Shown here: positions 28,538 to 37,200 of the stretch, in pieces
Layout: every line of letters begins with the position of its first letter
Numbering within the stretch: position 1 is the first letter of the stretch
Assembly (NCBI GenBank): GCA_030690895.1
Contig: JAUYFQ010000001.1
Coordinates: 1 to 64,000, forward strand
Source of the DNA: Sulfuricellaceae bacterium
Lineage (GTDB): Bacteria; Pseudomonadota; Gammaproteobacteria; Burkholderiales; Sulfuricellaceae
Reading direction: 5' to 3'
Length of the DNA: 64,000 nt
Program-made: the position numbers and the translations under genes
The notes under the pieces: generated by a model
What the model was told of the DNA's origin: nothing
Seen by the model: the letters and a program-made list of their open reading frames with translations, nothing else
Database searches by the model: none

Positions 28538-29064
28538 GGCGCGAAGATAAGGCAGGCTTTACCTTGCTGGAGTTTTCTGTGGTGGCCGTCATACTCTCTA
28601 TTCTGGCGGCGGTTTTGCTGGAACGCTTGGTGTATTACCAGGAAGTGGCTGAAAAAATAAATATGGAAGCCACCGCCAGCGCACTGAGAAGTGCGCTACG
28701 CCTGAAGGTGGCCGAATACATGATGGCCGGCCAGAAAATCGAATACGAGCAGCTTGCGCGGGAAAATCCAGTGGATTGGCTGGAAATAAAACCGCCCAAT
28801 TATGCGGGCGCATTCAGTGGATCGCAGCCAGACGCGCGGCCAAGCGGCAGTTGGTATTTCGATCAGTCCGGGCGTATGCTGATATACCAGGTTGGCCATG
28901 GACAAAATTTCGTGCCAGACAGCCTCGATCTGAGGCAGGTGCGGTTCCGGCTGGTTTTGTCGTATGCTGAAACTCAGGGCGGCGAAGTATTAGGGGATTC
29001 CCCTAGGCAGGCATTAGGGATTAAACTAGAGACAGTAGAGCCTTATCGCTGGTTCATGCCATAA
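28534..29064 (+). CDS. mshF: MSHA minor pilin-like protein MshF
   Basis: The 176-residue protein begins with a short type IV prepilin leader (RREDKA-GFTLLEF) and a hydrophobic N-terminal helix. Conservation is otherwise low, as usual for MshF, and the call rests on the leader and on its place between mshG and mshA. The start is a GTG overlapping the mshG stop. Confidence 0.8.
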   Translation: MRREDKAGFTLLEFSVVAVILSILAAVLLERLVYYQEVAEKINMEATASALRSALRLKVAEYMMAGQKIEYEQLARENPVDWLEIKPPNYAGAFSGSQPDARPSGSWYFDQSGRMLIYQVGHGQNFVPDSLDLRQVRFRLVLSYAETQGGEVLGDSPRQALGIKLETVEPYRWFMP

Positions 29065-29181
29065 TGGCAGAAAACGTCGATGGTTTTTAGTCGTGACGCG
29101 TCCAAGCTCAAGTCTTGCTGGCGGGCGCCGCTAACAGAATATGTCAAAGCGAATTTTGAAATGAAAAAAGGAAAGGCGATC

Positions 29182-29748
29182 ATGAACAGGAAACAGGCAG
29201 GCTTTACCCTAATCGAGTTAGTGGTGGTCATTACCATTATCGGCATTCTGGCGGCGGTGGCATTGCCTAAATTCACCAACCTGCAAAGGGATGCGCGCAT
29301 TGCCAAACTAAATGCGGCGCGGGGTGCGGTTGGTGCCGCTGCGGCCCTTGTTCATGCCACCTATCTTCCTCGTGCCGGTATCCCGGATGCTGCCGCTTGT
29401 CCCGGTGGCGGTGGTACAGCGACTAATGCAGTGAGCGGCACCCTGTGTACAGAAGCGGGCATAATAAATCTGACTAATGGTTACCCCGCTAGTTCAGCGC
29501 TTGGCACCGCAGGTATTATTTCTGCCGCTGGTCTTACTTTCGTATTTAACCCTAATTTGGCGCAGCTCAACGCGGAGGGTTTTGGGGCTGCTGTGGTTGG
29601 TACAGCGACAACAATTTCCGTGATCGGTGGACCTGGAACTGTTGGTGCTGCGGGTGCTCAAACCAATGCGACCTGCTCTTTTTCCTATACGGCCGCAGTC
29701 GCCAATGCGACACCTGTTTTCAATGTCGCGACAGTTACTGGTTGCTGA
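29182..29748 (+). CDS. mshA: MSHA-type pilin, copy 1
   Basis: The 188-residue prepilin has the leader [31 protein letters not shown], an alanine-rich body with glycine/threonine-rich loops and a C-terminal cysteine (VTGC). Cysteines near residues 80 and 95 could form a disulfide loop. AAGGAAAGG precedes ATG 29182; ATG 29161 is also open. A second, shorter pilin follows, and the sequence does not show which is the main subunit. Confidence 0.88.
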   Translation: MNRKQAGFTLIELVVVITIIGILAAVALPKFTNLQRDARIAKLNAARGAVGAAAALVHATYLPRAGIPDAAACPGGGGTATNAVSGTLCTEAGIINLTNGYPASSALGTAGIISAAGLTFVFNPNLAQLNAEGFGAAVVGTATTISVIGGPGTVGAAGAQTNATCSFSYTAAVANATPVFNVATVTGC

Positions 29749-29810
29749 TGCCGAGTCGATTTTTTGTGACTTAAATGCGTTGTTTTGATTATTTTTTAGA
29801 GGATATTCCC

Positions 29811-30266
29811 ATGAAAAAGCAGAGTGGTTTTACGTTGATTGAGTTAGTGGTAGTAATCGTGATTCTCGGTATTCTGGCCGCGACAGCGTTGCCTAAGTTT
29901 GTGGATTTAAGTAAGGATGCAAGGTCCGGTGTGATGGGGGGGGTAGAGGCGGCCATGCGTGGCGCGGATACCATGATTTATGCCAAGGCAGCCGCAGCAG
30001 GGGTGGCGAACCTTGCGCCAGGTGCGACAGCGACAGTCACAATTAATGGAACCGCTGTTCTCTTGGGATACGGTTACGCTCGGGATGTGGTGGAGTTGAA
30101 TAAAGTGCTGTCCCTGAATCCTGTTGCAGATTTCACGGTAGCGATTGGGACTAATGACATTCGTCATGCCGGCGCAGTTACAGTGGCCAACTGTGCGGTA
30201 GTTTACACGGCCTCGACAGGTGCAAACGTGCTCCCGACCTATGTGTTGACTGATACCGGCTGTTAA
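29811..30266 (+). CDS. mshA: MSHA-type pilin, copy 2
   Basis: The 151-residue prepilin ([38 protein letters not shown]) is closer to Vibrio and Shewanella MshA in its first 40 residues and in length than copy 1. Two cysteines near the C-terminus (VANCAVVY and TDTGC) can form the D-loop disulfide. TAGAGGATATTCCC gives a strong ribosome-binding site, stronger than most in the locus. It probably encodes the major subunit. Confidence 0.88.
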   Translation: MKKQSGFTLIELVVVIVILGILAATALPKFVDLSKDARSGVMGGVEAAMRGADTMIYAKAAAAGVANLAPGATATVTINGTAVLLGYGYARDVVELNKVLSLNPVADFTVAIGTNDIRHAGAVTVANCAVVYTASTGANVLPTYVLTDTGC

Positions 30267-30287
30267 TGTGCTTTTCAAGTATGGGAA

Positions 30288-30334
30288 GGCATAGTCTCCA
30301 CGCCCGATTGGTTTAAAACGGGGGGCGCTATGCC
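30288..30334 (+). terminator. Intra-operon hairpin after the second pilin gene
   Basis: GGCATAG (30288-30294) pairs with CTATGCC (30328-30334), and CGCCC (30301-30305) with GGGCG just inside. There is no T-tract, so it is more likely an mRNA-stabilising or attenuating structure than a full terminator. Such structures after pilin genes can raise pilin output above that of the assembly genes. This role is inference. Confidence 0.5.
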
Positions 30335-30365
30335 CATTCCTTGCTTCTGGGCCGGGGGGTGTGTC

Positions 30366-30857
30366 ATGAAACGGGTAAGCAGGTGTAAAAGCAGCCATGC
30401 AGGCTTTACCCTGGTTGAGCTGGTTGTCACCCTGGTCATGATCGGCATCCTCGCTGCATTTGCTGCGCCGCGCTTTTTCGGTACGCATGGCTTCGAGGAG
30501 CGCGGATTTTATGATGAAACCTTGTCCGCCCTGCGCTATGCGCAGAAGGCCGCTATTGCCCAGCGGCGACTGGTTTGCGTGGAATTCCCGGATGCCAAGA
30601 CGGTCAGGCTTCGGATCGCCTCTGCGAATCCTGCCGCAGCCTGTAATACCGATCTGACCGGCCCGGATGGAAAAACGCCCTACACCATCGATGCTACTGC
30701 GGACACCAAGTACCGCAACGCGGACGTTAAATTTTCCCCCGTTCCTGCAACCATCTATTTTGATCCATTGGGTAAACCTGGTGCGGGGGCGACGATAAAC
30801 GTGGCAAACTTTGCTTCACCCATTAAGGTAGAGGCTGAGACCGGCTATGTGCACTAA
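30366..30857 (+). CDS. mshC: MSHA minor pilin MshC
   Basis: The 163-residue prepilin-like protein has the leader KSSHA-GFTLVELVVTLVMIGILAAFAAPRFF and a GspH-like body with an AAACNTDLTGPDGKTPY loop. ATG 30366 is preferred; ATG 30330 would add 12 residues. The TAA stop is the first triplet of the composite repeat at 30855. Confidence 0.88.
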   Translation: MKRVSRCKSSHAGFTLVELVVTLVMIGILAAFAAPRFFGTHGFEERGFYDETLSALRYAQKAAIAQRRLVCVEFPDAKTVRLRIASANPAAACNTDLTGPDGKTPYTIDATADTKYRNADVKFSPVPATIYFDPLGKPGAGATINVANFASPIKVEAETGYVH

Positions 30858-31566
30858 CTGGCATGGCGATACCCAAAAGGGCACAAGAGCGCCGCCCAAA
30901 ATCATGAAACATCGCCTCGCCATGCCAGTTTCCCTCTCTCCTAACTCTCTCCCAGAGGGAGAGAGGGACGTAGGCTCGCTGCGCGAGTTTCACGCTAATC
31001 AGGCCATCGATCGCCAGTCCGGCATTTCCCTGGTGGAAGTGATTATCTTTATCGTGGTTGTCGGCATTGGCGTGACGGGGCTAATGTCGGTCATGAACTC
31101 CACCACCAAGTACAGCGCTGATCCCATGATCCGCAAGCAGGCGATTGCCGTGGGCGAGTCTCTGCTGGAGGAGATCATGTTGCACCCTTTTACCTATTGT
31201 GACCCGGATGACCCCAGCGCCCCGACCGCAGCCAATTCCGCCGGATGCACTACGGCGGAAGGACTGGGGGTTGAGGGGGCAGAGACCCGTTACTCCAACG
31301 CCACCCCTTTTGATAATGTGAATGACTATTCCGGTTTTTCCATGGCAGCCGGAATTTATCCGGTGAATGATGGAGCGACTCTAGTTGCTGGCTTGGGAGG
31401 CTATAAGGCGAGCGTCGCAATGACATCGTCGAATGCCACTGCTTTCGGTTTTCCATCCGATGCGGACGCGGTGCTGAGAATCGATGTGACGGTAACCGAT
31501 GCCAACGGGAATGACGTCACCCTGACTGGCTACCGTTTCCGCTACGCGCCGAACGCCACCTTGTGA
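30847..31566 (+). CDS. mshD: MSHA minor pilin MshD with repeat-encoded leader
   Basis: The mature part starts at the prepilin motif G-ISLVEVIIFIVVVGIGVTGLM, followed by a typical MshD body with CDPDDPSAP. Between the repeat and the prepilin motif there is no ATG, GTG or TTG in frame, so translation must begin inside or before the repeat (ATG 30847, overlapping mshC, or 30904 or 30922). The cleaved leader therefore includes PEGERDVGSLREF-type repeat sequence. Prepilin peptidase would remove it, which may explain tolerance. The start is uncertain. Confidence 0.82.
   Translation: MCTNWHGDTQKGTRAPPKIMKHRLAMPVSLSPNSLPEGERDVGSLREFHANQAIDRQSGISLVEVIIFIVVVGIGVTGLMSVMNSTTKYSADPMIRKQAIAVGESLLEEIMLHPFTYCDPDDPSAPTAANSAGCTTAEGLGVEGAETRYSNATPFDNVNDYSGFSMAAGIYPVNDGATLVAGLGGYKASVAMTSSNATAFGFPSDADAVLRIDVTVTDANGNDVTLTGYRFRYAPNATL
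30855..30997 (+). repeat. Composite palindromic element, family C, copy 3
   Basis: It begins TAACTGGCATGGCGA at the mshC stop and closes its outer pair at TCGCCATGCCAGT. It continues through a CTCTCTCCCAGAGGGAGAGAG stem and ends GGCTCGCTGCGCGAG. The layout matches copies 1 and 2 at grxC and secB. It overlaps the coding start of mshD. Confidence 0.8.
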
Positions 31567-31579
31567 TGAAATTTTGACG

Positions 31580-32536
31580 ATGACAGCTAAGGAATCTCTG
31601 ATTAAGTCCTTCGACAAGCTCAGGACGAACGGTAACTATTTGATTCCGTTCGTGGTGAGCTTGTCGAACCACCAGCAAAACCGAATAAATCAGCGTCTCC
31701 CTAAAAATCTACATGGTTTTACCTTGGTGGAAATGATCGTGGCGATCGTGATCACCGGCATCGCGGCGGCCATGGTAGGCATGTTCATTCGCAGCCCGAT
31801 CCAGAGCTATACTGATTCAGTCAATCGGGCGGAACTGACGGACACTGCGGATACCGCCTTGCGGCGCATGGCCAGGGATTTGCATCTGGCAGTGCCGAAC
31901 AGCGTCCAGGTGAACGTCTCTGGCGCCACTTCCTACCTGGAATTCCTGCAAACCCGGACCGGCGGACGCTACCGCTCCGAGGACGACTGCCCCGGAGGAG
32001 TTTGTGCCGGAAAAGACATTCTGAGCTTTGACGCCGCCGACACCAGTTTCGAAGTGCTGGGCGAATTTCCCGGGTCGCTGCCGGTGGCCGGTGACAGAGT
32101 GGTGATATTCAATACCGGCCAAGCCGGCGCCGACGCCTACAACGGCGACAATACCTCGACTGTTTCAGCGGCCAGTGCTGCGACGATTACATTCGCCTCC
32201 AAACTGTTCCCTTTCGACTCCCCCAGCAAGCATTTTCAGGTCATCGAGACGCCGGTGACCTACGTCTGCACGCCGGGTGCGGTGGATGCGGTCGGCAACG
32301 CCACCGGAACGCTCACGCGCTATTCCGGCTATGCCATTCGCACGCCTGCCGCCAGTGCGCCTGCTGGTGGAACGGGAGCGACCCTGCTGGCGAACAATGT
32401 TCTTGCCTGCACGATCACCCAGCCCGAGGCACTGCCGCAGCCGGGTTATGCCCTGGTGACGATGCGGCTCGTGCTGACGCGCAATAATGAGTCTGCCACC
32501 CTGTATCATGAGGCCCATGTCAACAATGTGCCGTAA
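31580..32536 (+). CDS. mshO: MSHA minor pilin MshO, leader formed by a palindromic element
   Basis: The prepilin motif LH-GFTLVEMIVAIVITGIAAAMVGMFI is intact, and the body (about 270 residues) matches the MshO family. Everything N-terminal of it is encoded by the nested repeat (SFDKLRTNGN...VVSLSNHQ). Start options are ATG 31580, TTG 31574 or one of two GTG codons inside the repeat near 31652. Any of these produces a leader that prepilin peptidase would remove. The stop lies inside mshP. Confidence 0.83.
   Translation: MTAKESLIKSFDKLRTNGNYLIPFVVSLSNHQQNRINQRLPKNLHGFTLVEMIVAIVITGIAAAMVGMFIRSPIQSYTDSVNRAELTDTADTALRRMARDLHLAVPNSVQVNVSGATSYLEFLQTRTGGRYRSEDDCPGGVCAGKDILSFDAADTSFEVLGEFPGSLPVAGDRVVIFNTGQAGADAYNGDNTSTVSAASAATITFASKLFPFDSPSKHFQVIETPVTYVCTPGAVDAVGNATGTLTRYSGYAIRTPAASAPAGGTGATLLANNVLACTITQPEALPQPGYALVTMRLVLTRNNESATLYHEAHVNNVP
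31588..31703. mobile_element. Nested palindromic element at the start of mshO
   Basis: The outer pair TAAGGAATCTCTGATTAAG (31588) and GAATAAATCAGCGTCTCCC (31683) are imperfect inverse copies. Inside lies a stronger pair, TTCGACAAGCTCAGGACGAA and TTCGTGGTGAGCTTGTCGAA. The latter is a type of repeat seen in many proteobacterial genomes. The element covers the whole leader-coding region of mshO. Confidence 0.7.
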
Positions 32537-33020
32537 TCGTATCTGCGCCGGTTTCGCACTGGTCTCCGCAATCTTCCTGTTGCTGCTGATGGCGGCGCTG
32601 GGGGCTTTCATGGTGAGTTTTACTTCCACCCAACATGCAAGCTCCACCATGGACATGGAAAGCTCTCGTGCGTATTGGGCGGCGCGTGCGGGGCTGGACT
32701 GGGGGCTATATCAGGTGCTGGATCCACTCAATGCTACGGTTGTGCCGCCTGGCAGTGGAACCTGGCCAAATTTCCCCGCCTGTGCTGCGGGCTCACCCGT
32801 TTTCAGCGGCTTGCTGGATGGGTTTGCCGTTACCGTGACATGCACTTTTTTTGACTACACCGAGGGCGTCAAATCGGTGCGGGTGTACCAGTTGCAGGCG
32901 ACCGCGAACAAGGGGGGCGTGGCGGGAAACCCGCATTTCGTGGAGCGCCAATTAACGGCAACGGCGGGCAAGTGTCGGGCTTTGGATGGCGTGGCATCGG
33001 CAGGGTATGAGTGTCCGTGA
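32517..33020 (+). CDS. mshP: MSHA biogenesis protein MshP
   Basis: The protein of about 167 residues has a PilX-like N-terminus (AGFALVSAIFLLLLMAALGAFMVSF) and cysteines around LLDGFAVTVTC that are typical of MshP. ATG 32517 overlaps the end of mshO; ATG 32526 is also possible. A fragment resembling its GFAVTVTC region follows directly after the stop. Confidence 0.83.
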   Translation: MSTMCRNRICAGFALVSAIFLLLLMAALGAFMVSFTSTQHASSTMDMESSRAYWAARAGLDWGLYQVLDPLNATVVPPGSGTWPNFPACAAGSPVFSGLLDGFAVTVTCTFFDYTEGVKSVRVYQLQATANKGGVAGNPHFVERQLTATAGKCRALDGVASAGYECP

Positions 33021-33123
33021 CGCAGCGAAATGGCCGGCCAGCCCCACGGCATTTGCTCTCGACGGTTTTTCTGTCTCGGTGACCTGCGCTTCAAATTCAG
33101 AAAAGGAAGGCCCTGCGTGTTAA
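33021..33123 (+). pseudogene. Remnant of a second mshP-like gene
   Basis: Read in one frame, this stretch gives AAKWPASPTAFALDGFSVSV followed by TC. That resembles the WPNFPA...LLDGFAVTVTC part of mshP just upstream. It has no start of its own beyond a short overlap (ATG 33007) and ends at 33123. It looks like the remains of a duplicated or recombined mshP left at the edge of the toxin-antitoxin insertion. Confidence 0.4.
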
Positions 33124-33209
33124 AAACTATTGAAGTCGAAATTGACAAGAGCGGACACATCCAGCCACTTGAACTTTTATCCTTTTTGAGGAACCGCTAT
33201 GCGGCTTAA
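33117..33209 (+). CDS. Small protein (30 residues) upstream of the MntA gene
   Basis: GTG 33117 is preceded by AAAAGGAAGG and encodes LKTIEVEIDKSGHIQPLELL plus ten more residues, resembling the start of small antitoxin-like proteins that often accompany nucleotidyltransferase genes. It overlaps the mntA start by 11 bases, so it may be translationally coupled or be a truncated relic. No function can be assigned. Confidence 0.4.
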   Translation: MLKTIEVEIDKSGHIQPLELLSFLRNRYAA

Positions 33210-33498
33210 GCCCTCTGAGGCGATAGCCATCAAGGAAGCGGCGCGCGAGGTGTTTGGGGAGCGTGTCGCGGTGTGGCTTTTCGGCTCGCGTGCGGATGAT
33301 GCAAAAAAAGGCGGGGACATTGACCTATACGTCGAACTGCCGGCTGAGGAGTACGCCTACGCCAAAAAAGCCCGTTTCTGGTGTGCGTTGGTTAACAAGC
33401 TCGGGGATCAAAAGATTGACATTGTGGTCAATAAAATAGGGGCGTCACGTCATTTGCCCATCCATGATGTCGCAAGGATCAAAGGGGTGAGGCTGTGA
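33199..33498 (+). CDS. mntA: MntA-type minimal nucleotidyltransferase (antitoxin)
   Basis: The 99-residue protein has the polymerase-beta-like motif LFGSRADDAKKGGDIDLY: G29-S30, then D40 and D42 for metal binding. In MntA-HepT systems such proteins inactivate the HEPN toxin by adding AMP to its tyrosine. The stop overlaps the start of the HEPN gene (GTGA). Both are inserted between mshP and mshQ. Confidence 0.85.
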   Translation: MRLKPSEAIAIKEAAREVFGERVAVWLFGSRADDAKKGGDIDLYVELPAEEYAYAKKARFWCALVNKLGDQKIDIVVNKIGASRHLPIHDVARIKGVRL

Positions 33499-33977
33499 AT
33501 CTGCTCCACGAAAAAACGAAATCCGCCCTATCCGAGCAAGATCTGAATCTTCTTCACATTTTCCATGCGCTGGGAAAACTCAGGCCTTATCTGCCTGTAA
33601 TGCCAGAGCATCTGGATGATAAGGATGTCGTGGAGCATATTGATCAGCTGATCCTGCGTTTCATGAAAACGCAAGATGGCATCGGACGGCGGTTGATTCC
33701 TTTGATTGTCGAGGCGATCGAGCCTGATACGGCGGAAATGACCTTTATCGACAAGCTGAACAGACTGGAAAAATTTGGGCTGATCGAATGCGATGAGTGG
33801 AATCTGTACCGGAAGCTTCGCAATGATTTGACGCATACCTATCCTGAAGAAAAGGAAGAGTTGGTCGCCGCAATTAATGAGGCAATCAATGTCGTCCCGA
33901 AACTTGAAATGACTTATCGGAAGATGAAATCTTTTTGCCAGGCGAAAATATTATCCACGGGAACAGAAAATGGCTGA
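33495..33977 (+). CDS. hepT: HepT-like HEPN-domain toxin
   Basis: The 160-residue, largely helical protein carries the HEPN RNase motif in its toxin form: R109, four residues, H114, one residue, Y116 (RNDLTHTY). R and H form the RNase centre, and the tyrosine is the one AMPylated by MntA in studied systems. It is a little longer than typical HepT. The gene order antitoxin-toxin and the overlap support a functional pair. A role in plasmid-style stabilisation or phage defence is possible; none is demonstrated here. Confidence 0.82.
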   Translation: MNLLHEKTKSALSEQDLNLLHIFHALGKLRPYLPVMPEHLDDKDVVEHIDQLILRFMKTQDGIGRRLIPLIVEAIEPDTAEMTFIDKLNRLEKFGLIECDEWNLYRKLRNDLTHTYPEEKEELVAAINEAINVVPKLEMTYRKMKSFCQAKILSTGTENG

Positions 33978-34049
33978 TGACATCCGTTGTCGGAATGGAT
34001 TGCCCCTTTTATGTCGAGGGGTGTGTCCCTCTTGTCGTCTCACTGGGTG

Positions 34050-34287
34050 ATGGAGAACGTTATGGCTAACCGTGGTCTCTGATGATTCTGTGGGAGCGGC
34101 GCCCTCGCCGCGATTTACGTCCGCATTCGCGCCGGGGGCGGCGCTCCTGCATGCACGTGCATTCCAATGGACAATTGGGGTTAAATTTCGCAAGATGGGC
34201 AGTGTTGGTCGCAGGATGGAAAAAACAGGCAATGCCCCTGTTTTCTTGATTACGCAAAGATTAATGGAGAGCGTTATGGGTAACCGT
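34050..34287 (+). repeat. Duplicated mshQ start flanking a REP-like palindrome
   Basis: TGGAGAACGTTATGGCTAAC (34050) and TGGAGAGCGTTATGGGTAAC (34264) are near-identical, and both continue CGTGGTCT. The first copy reads MANRGL and stops; the second opens mshQ. Between them lies a palindrome (34089-34151) with arms GGGAGCGGCGCCCTCGCCGC and GGGGGCGGCGCTCCTGC. The rest of this 298-base gap after hepT shows no gene. Confidence 0.7.
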
Positions 34288-37200
34288 GGTCTGTCCCTTT
34301 TGGCCAACGTCGTTCGTTCGGTCATGATCTGGGTTGCGTGTCTCGCCCTTGGCGCCCTGGCTGTTGTCGGGAATGCCAGTGCCGCCCTTGTGGTCAATTC
34401 CGTCACGCTGAATGGCGGAGCGAGCGTTACCGTGTTGCCCGGCGCGACCATTTCCGTGGCTGTTTCCGAGACCAATACGGCGGGGTCAATCTGGAGGTCT
34501 ACCCAGATCAGGACGACAGAGACTACTACCGGCACTGAAGTTACAACCTGTATTAACACTCCAGATCACAGCGGGAACGGAACCTACAGCGAGACCTTCA
34601 ACATTACGGCTCCTGCTACTGCCGGAACCTATGACGTTCGTGTTCGCGCCTACGAAAATAGTGACTGCAGTGGATCCAGAGGTACGCTCACGCTTGCCGA
34701 CGGCATAATCGTGGCTACGCTGGCTGCTCCGCCATCCGTGTTATCCATCAACCGTTCCAGTTTTGACCCGACCGAAGCCAATACATCTGTGACCTGGAGC
34801 GTGGTCTTTGATAAATCGGTGACGGGGGTGGATATCGCGGATTTTGCACTGGCGCAGGCTGGCGGGGTGAGCGGCGCAAGCCTTACCTCGGTGACGGGTA
34901 GCGGAACGACCTGGACGGTCACGGCGAATACCGGCACAGGTACGACAGGCACCCTTAGACTCGATCTGGTCGACAACGATACGATTGTGTCCAGCGGGTT
35001 GCCGCTGGGCGGCCTCGGCCTCGGCAATGGGAACTTCAGCGGACAATCATATACTCTGGCGCTGCCATACTGCGCGACCGTTCCGAGCGCGATTTATTGT
35101 GACGATTTCGAGCGTACTGCCCCCGGCGTGGTGGGGAACGGATGGACGATTACGCCTGCCAACGTGGCAAATTGCACATCGACTGATCCAGCCAATACGA
35201 ACTGCGCGGGTATCGATCGGGATATTGCCCCTTTCAATAATTACACTGTTCCGCACGCCACCAATACCCGTTCGATGTTTACTCGCTGGAGCATTGTGTC
35301 AGTGGATAGTCAGACCATTGATCTGTCGACTCGACCTGCCGCCTTGCTCAGCTTCTGGATGCGGCGCGGTGGCGACGCCTTTAGCGAGTATCCAGAGGCG
35401 GTCGGCGAGAATTATCTGGTGCAATACTGGGACGGAGCAGCCTGGCAAATATTGGCGCAATATCCTTCCGGTGTGATGCAGGGTGAGGTCTTCACACCGG
35501 TCATCCAGTTGCCGCCAGGCGCCCTTCATGCGAACTTCAAACTGCGTTTCTATCAGCCCAGCGGCAGCGGAAAAACCGGTTCTGGCGGCGCGCCGGGGGT
35601 GGTGGGCTATGACTATTGGCACGTGGATAACGTGGTTGTCACCGAGGCGCCGGCGAGTAGTTATGTCGGGGCATTCTGCGATAATTTCGAGGGTGGTCTG
35701 GGGCGCTGGAGTCTCACTGCGGAAGGCGCGCCCACGGGTTCCAGTATCGGTGATGCCAGGCTGGGCACGACCGATTTCAGTTCGGCCAGTCACGAACTGG
35801 ACATGCGCTGGGGCTATGTGGTGGCCTCTACCCTGCGTACCGACATGCGGGGCGTGGGCGGCAATATCAGCTACTGGGTCAAGAGCGGGGGCGGAACCAC
35901 CAACCGTGCTCCTGATGCCGGGGAAAATCTGGTTGCTGAATACTACAATAGTTCAGGTTCATGGACGCAACTGGCGACATACCTGGCCAACGGCAGCACG
36001 ACCAGCTCGATATACAACGCCAGCTTCCTGCTTCCCGCCGACGCAAAACATGAGGGCTTCCGCCTGCGCTTCCGCCAGTTGGCCGGTAGTGGTTATGACC
36101 GGGATTACTGGCATGTGGATGACGTCTGCGTCGGGGCGGGTCTGCCCACCGCCGATCTGTCCCTGTCAATGACACGAGGCGGCGCACTGGTGCCGGGCGC
36201 GAATGTACCGTACACGCTCACCGCCACCAACAATGGGCCGGGCACCCTGGCGGGTTCCCTGCAAATCGTAAATACCTTGCCGGCGGACTTGAGCTTTTTT
36301 TCCGCCTCCGGCACGGGCTGGACCTGCGGTGTGGCTGGTCAGACGGTCACTTGCAGTTGGGTCGGCACACTGGTCAGTGGCGCCAGCGCACCAGCCTTGA
36401 CGTTGACGGCCACCGTTGCCCTGAGTGCCTCGGGCACGATCACCAATACTGCGACGGTGACGGGAACAGTGACGGACAACAGTCTGGCCAACAACACCGC
36501 GAGCAATACCGGCAGCGTTGATACGGCCACTCGGGTGGCGGAATATCATCTCGATGAAGCGAGTTGGAACGGCACATTGGGCGAGGTCAAGGATACTGCC
36601 GGCTATGCCGGCGGGCCATTTGACGGTTCGGCGCTGGCGAGCAGCAGCCCGTTGCCTACGCCGACTCTGACTAGTCCGGCAATTTCTGGCAGCCCCGGCA
36701 CATGCGGCTATGCGACCATGCCTGGACCAGCCGCCAATGGCGGCGCCTTCACCCTTTCCGGCTTGCCCGTTGCCACGACCGCAGGCAGCAAGAGCAGCGT
36801 TGCCTTCTGGATGTATTGGGACGGAGTCGAAAATGTCATGCCCATTGGCTGGAGCCAGCACGGCTTGCTTTTTTCGGGCGGATCCTTTGGTTTCACCACG
36901 AATAATAGCGATATTTACGGCGTCTCCTCGGCAGGTCTTGCCAGCGGCTGGCATCATGTGGCGGCCGTGTTCACCAACGGCAGCGTGACCTCCAACCAGT
37001 TATACATTGACGGGGCTCTCCAGACACTTAGCCAGCGACTGGGCAGCCCCAATCTGGCCAATGCCATGGTGGGATCGACATTGCAGGTGGGCGGTTGGCT
37101 GCAAAATAGCGGGTATCGCTTCTCGGGGCTCATGGATGAAGTGCTGGTATACCGGAACGTGCTTAGCCCGGCAGAGGTGGTGACAATTTATGGCGTGACC

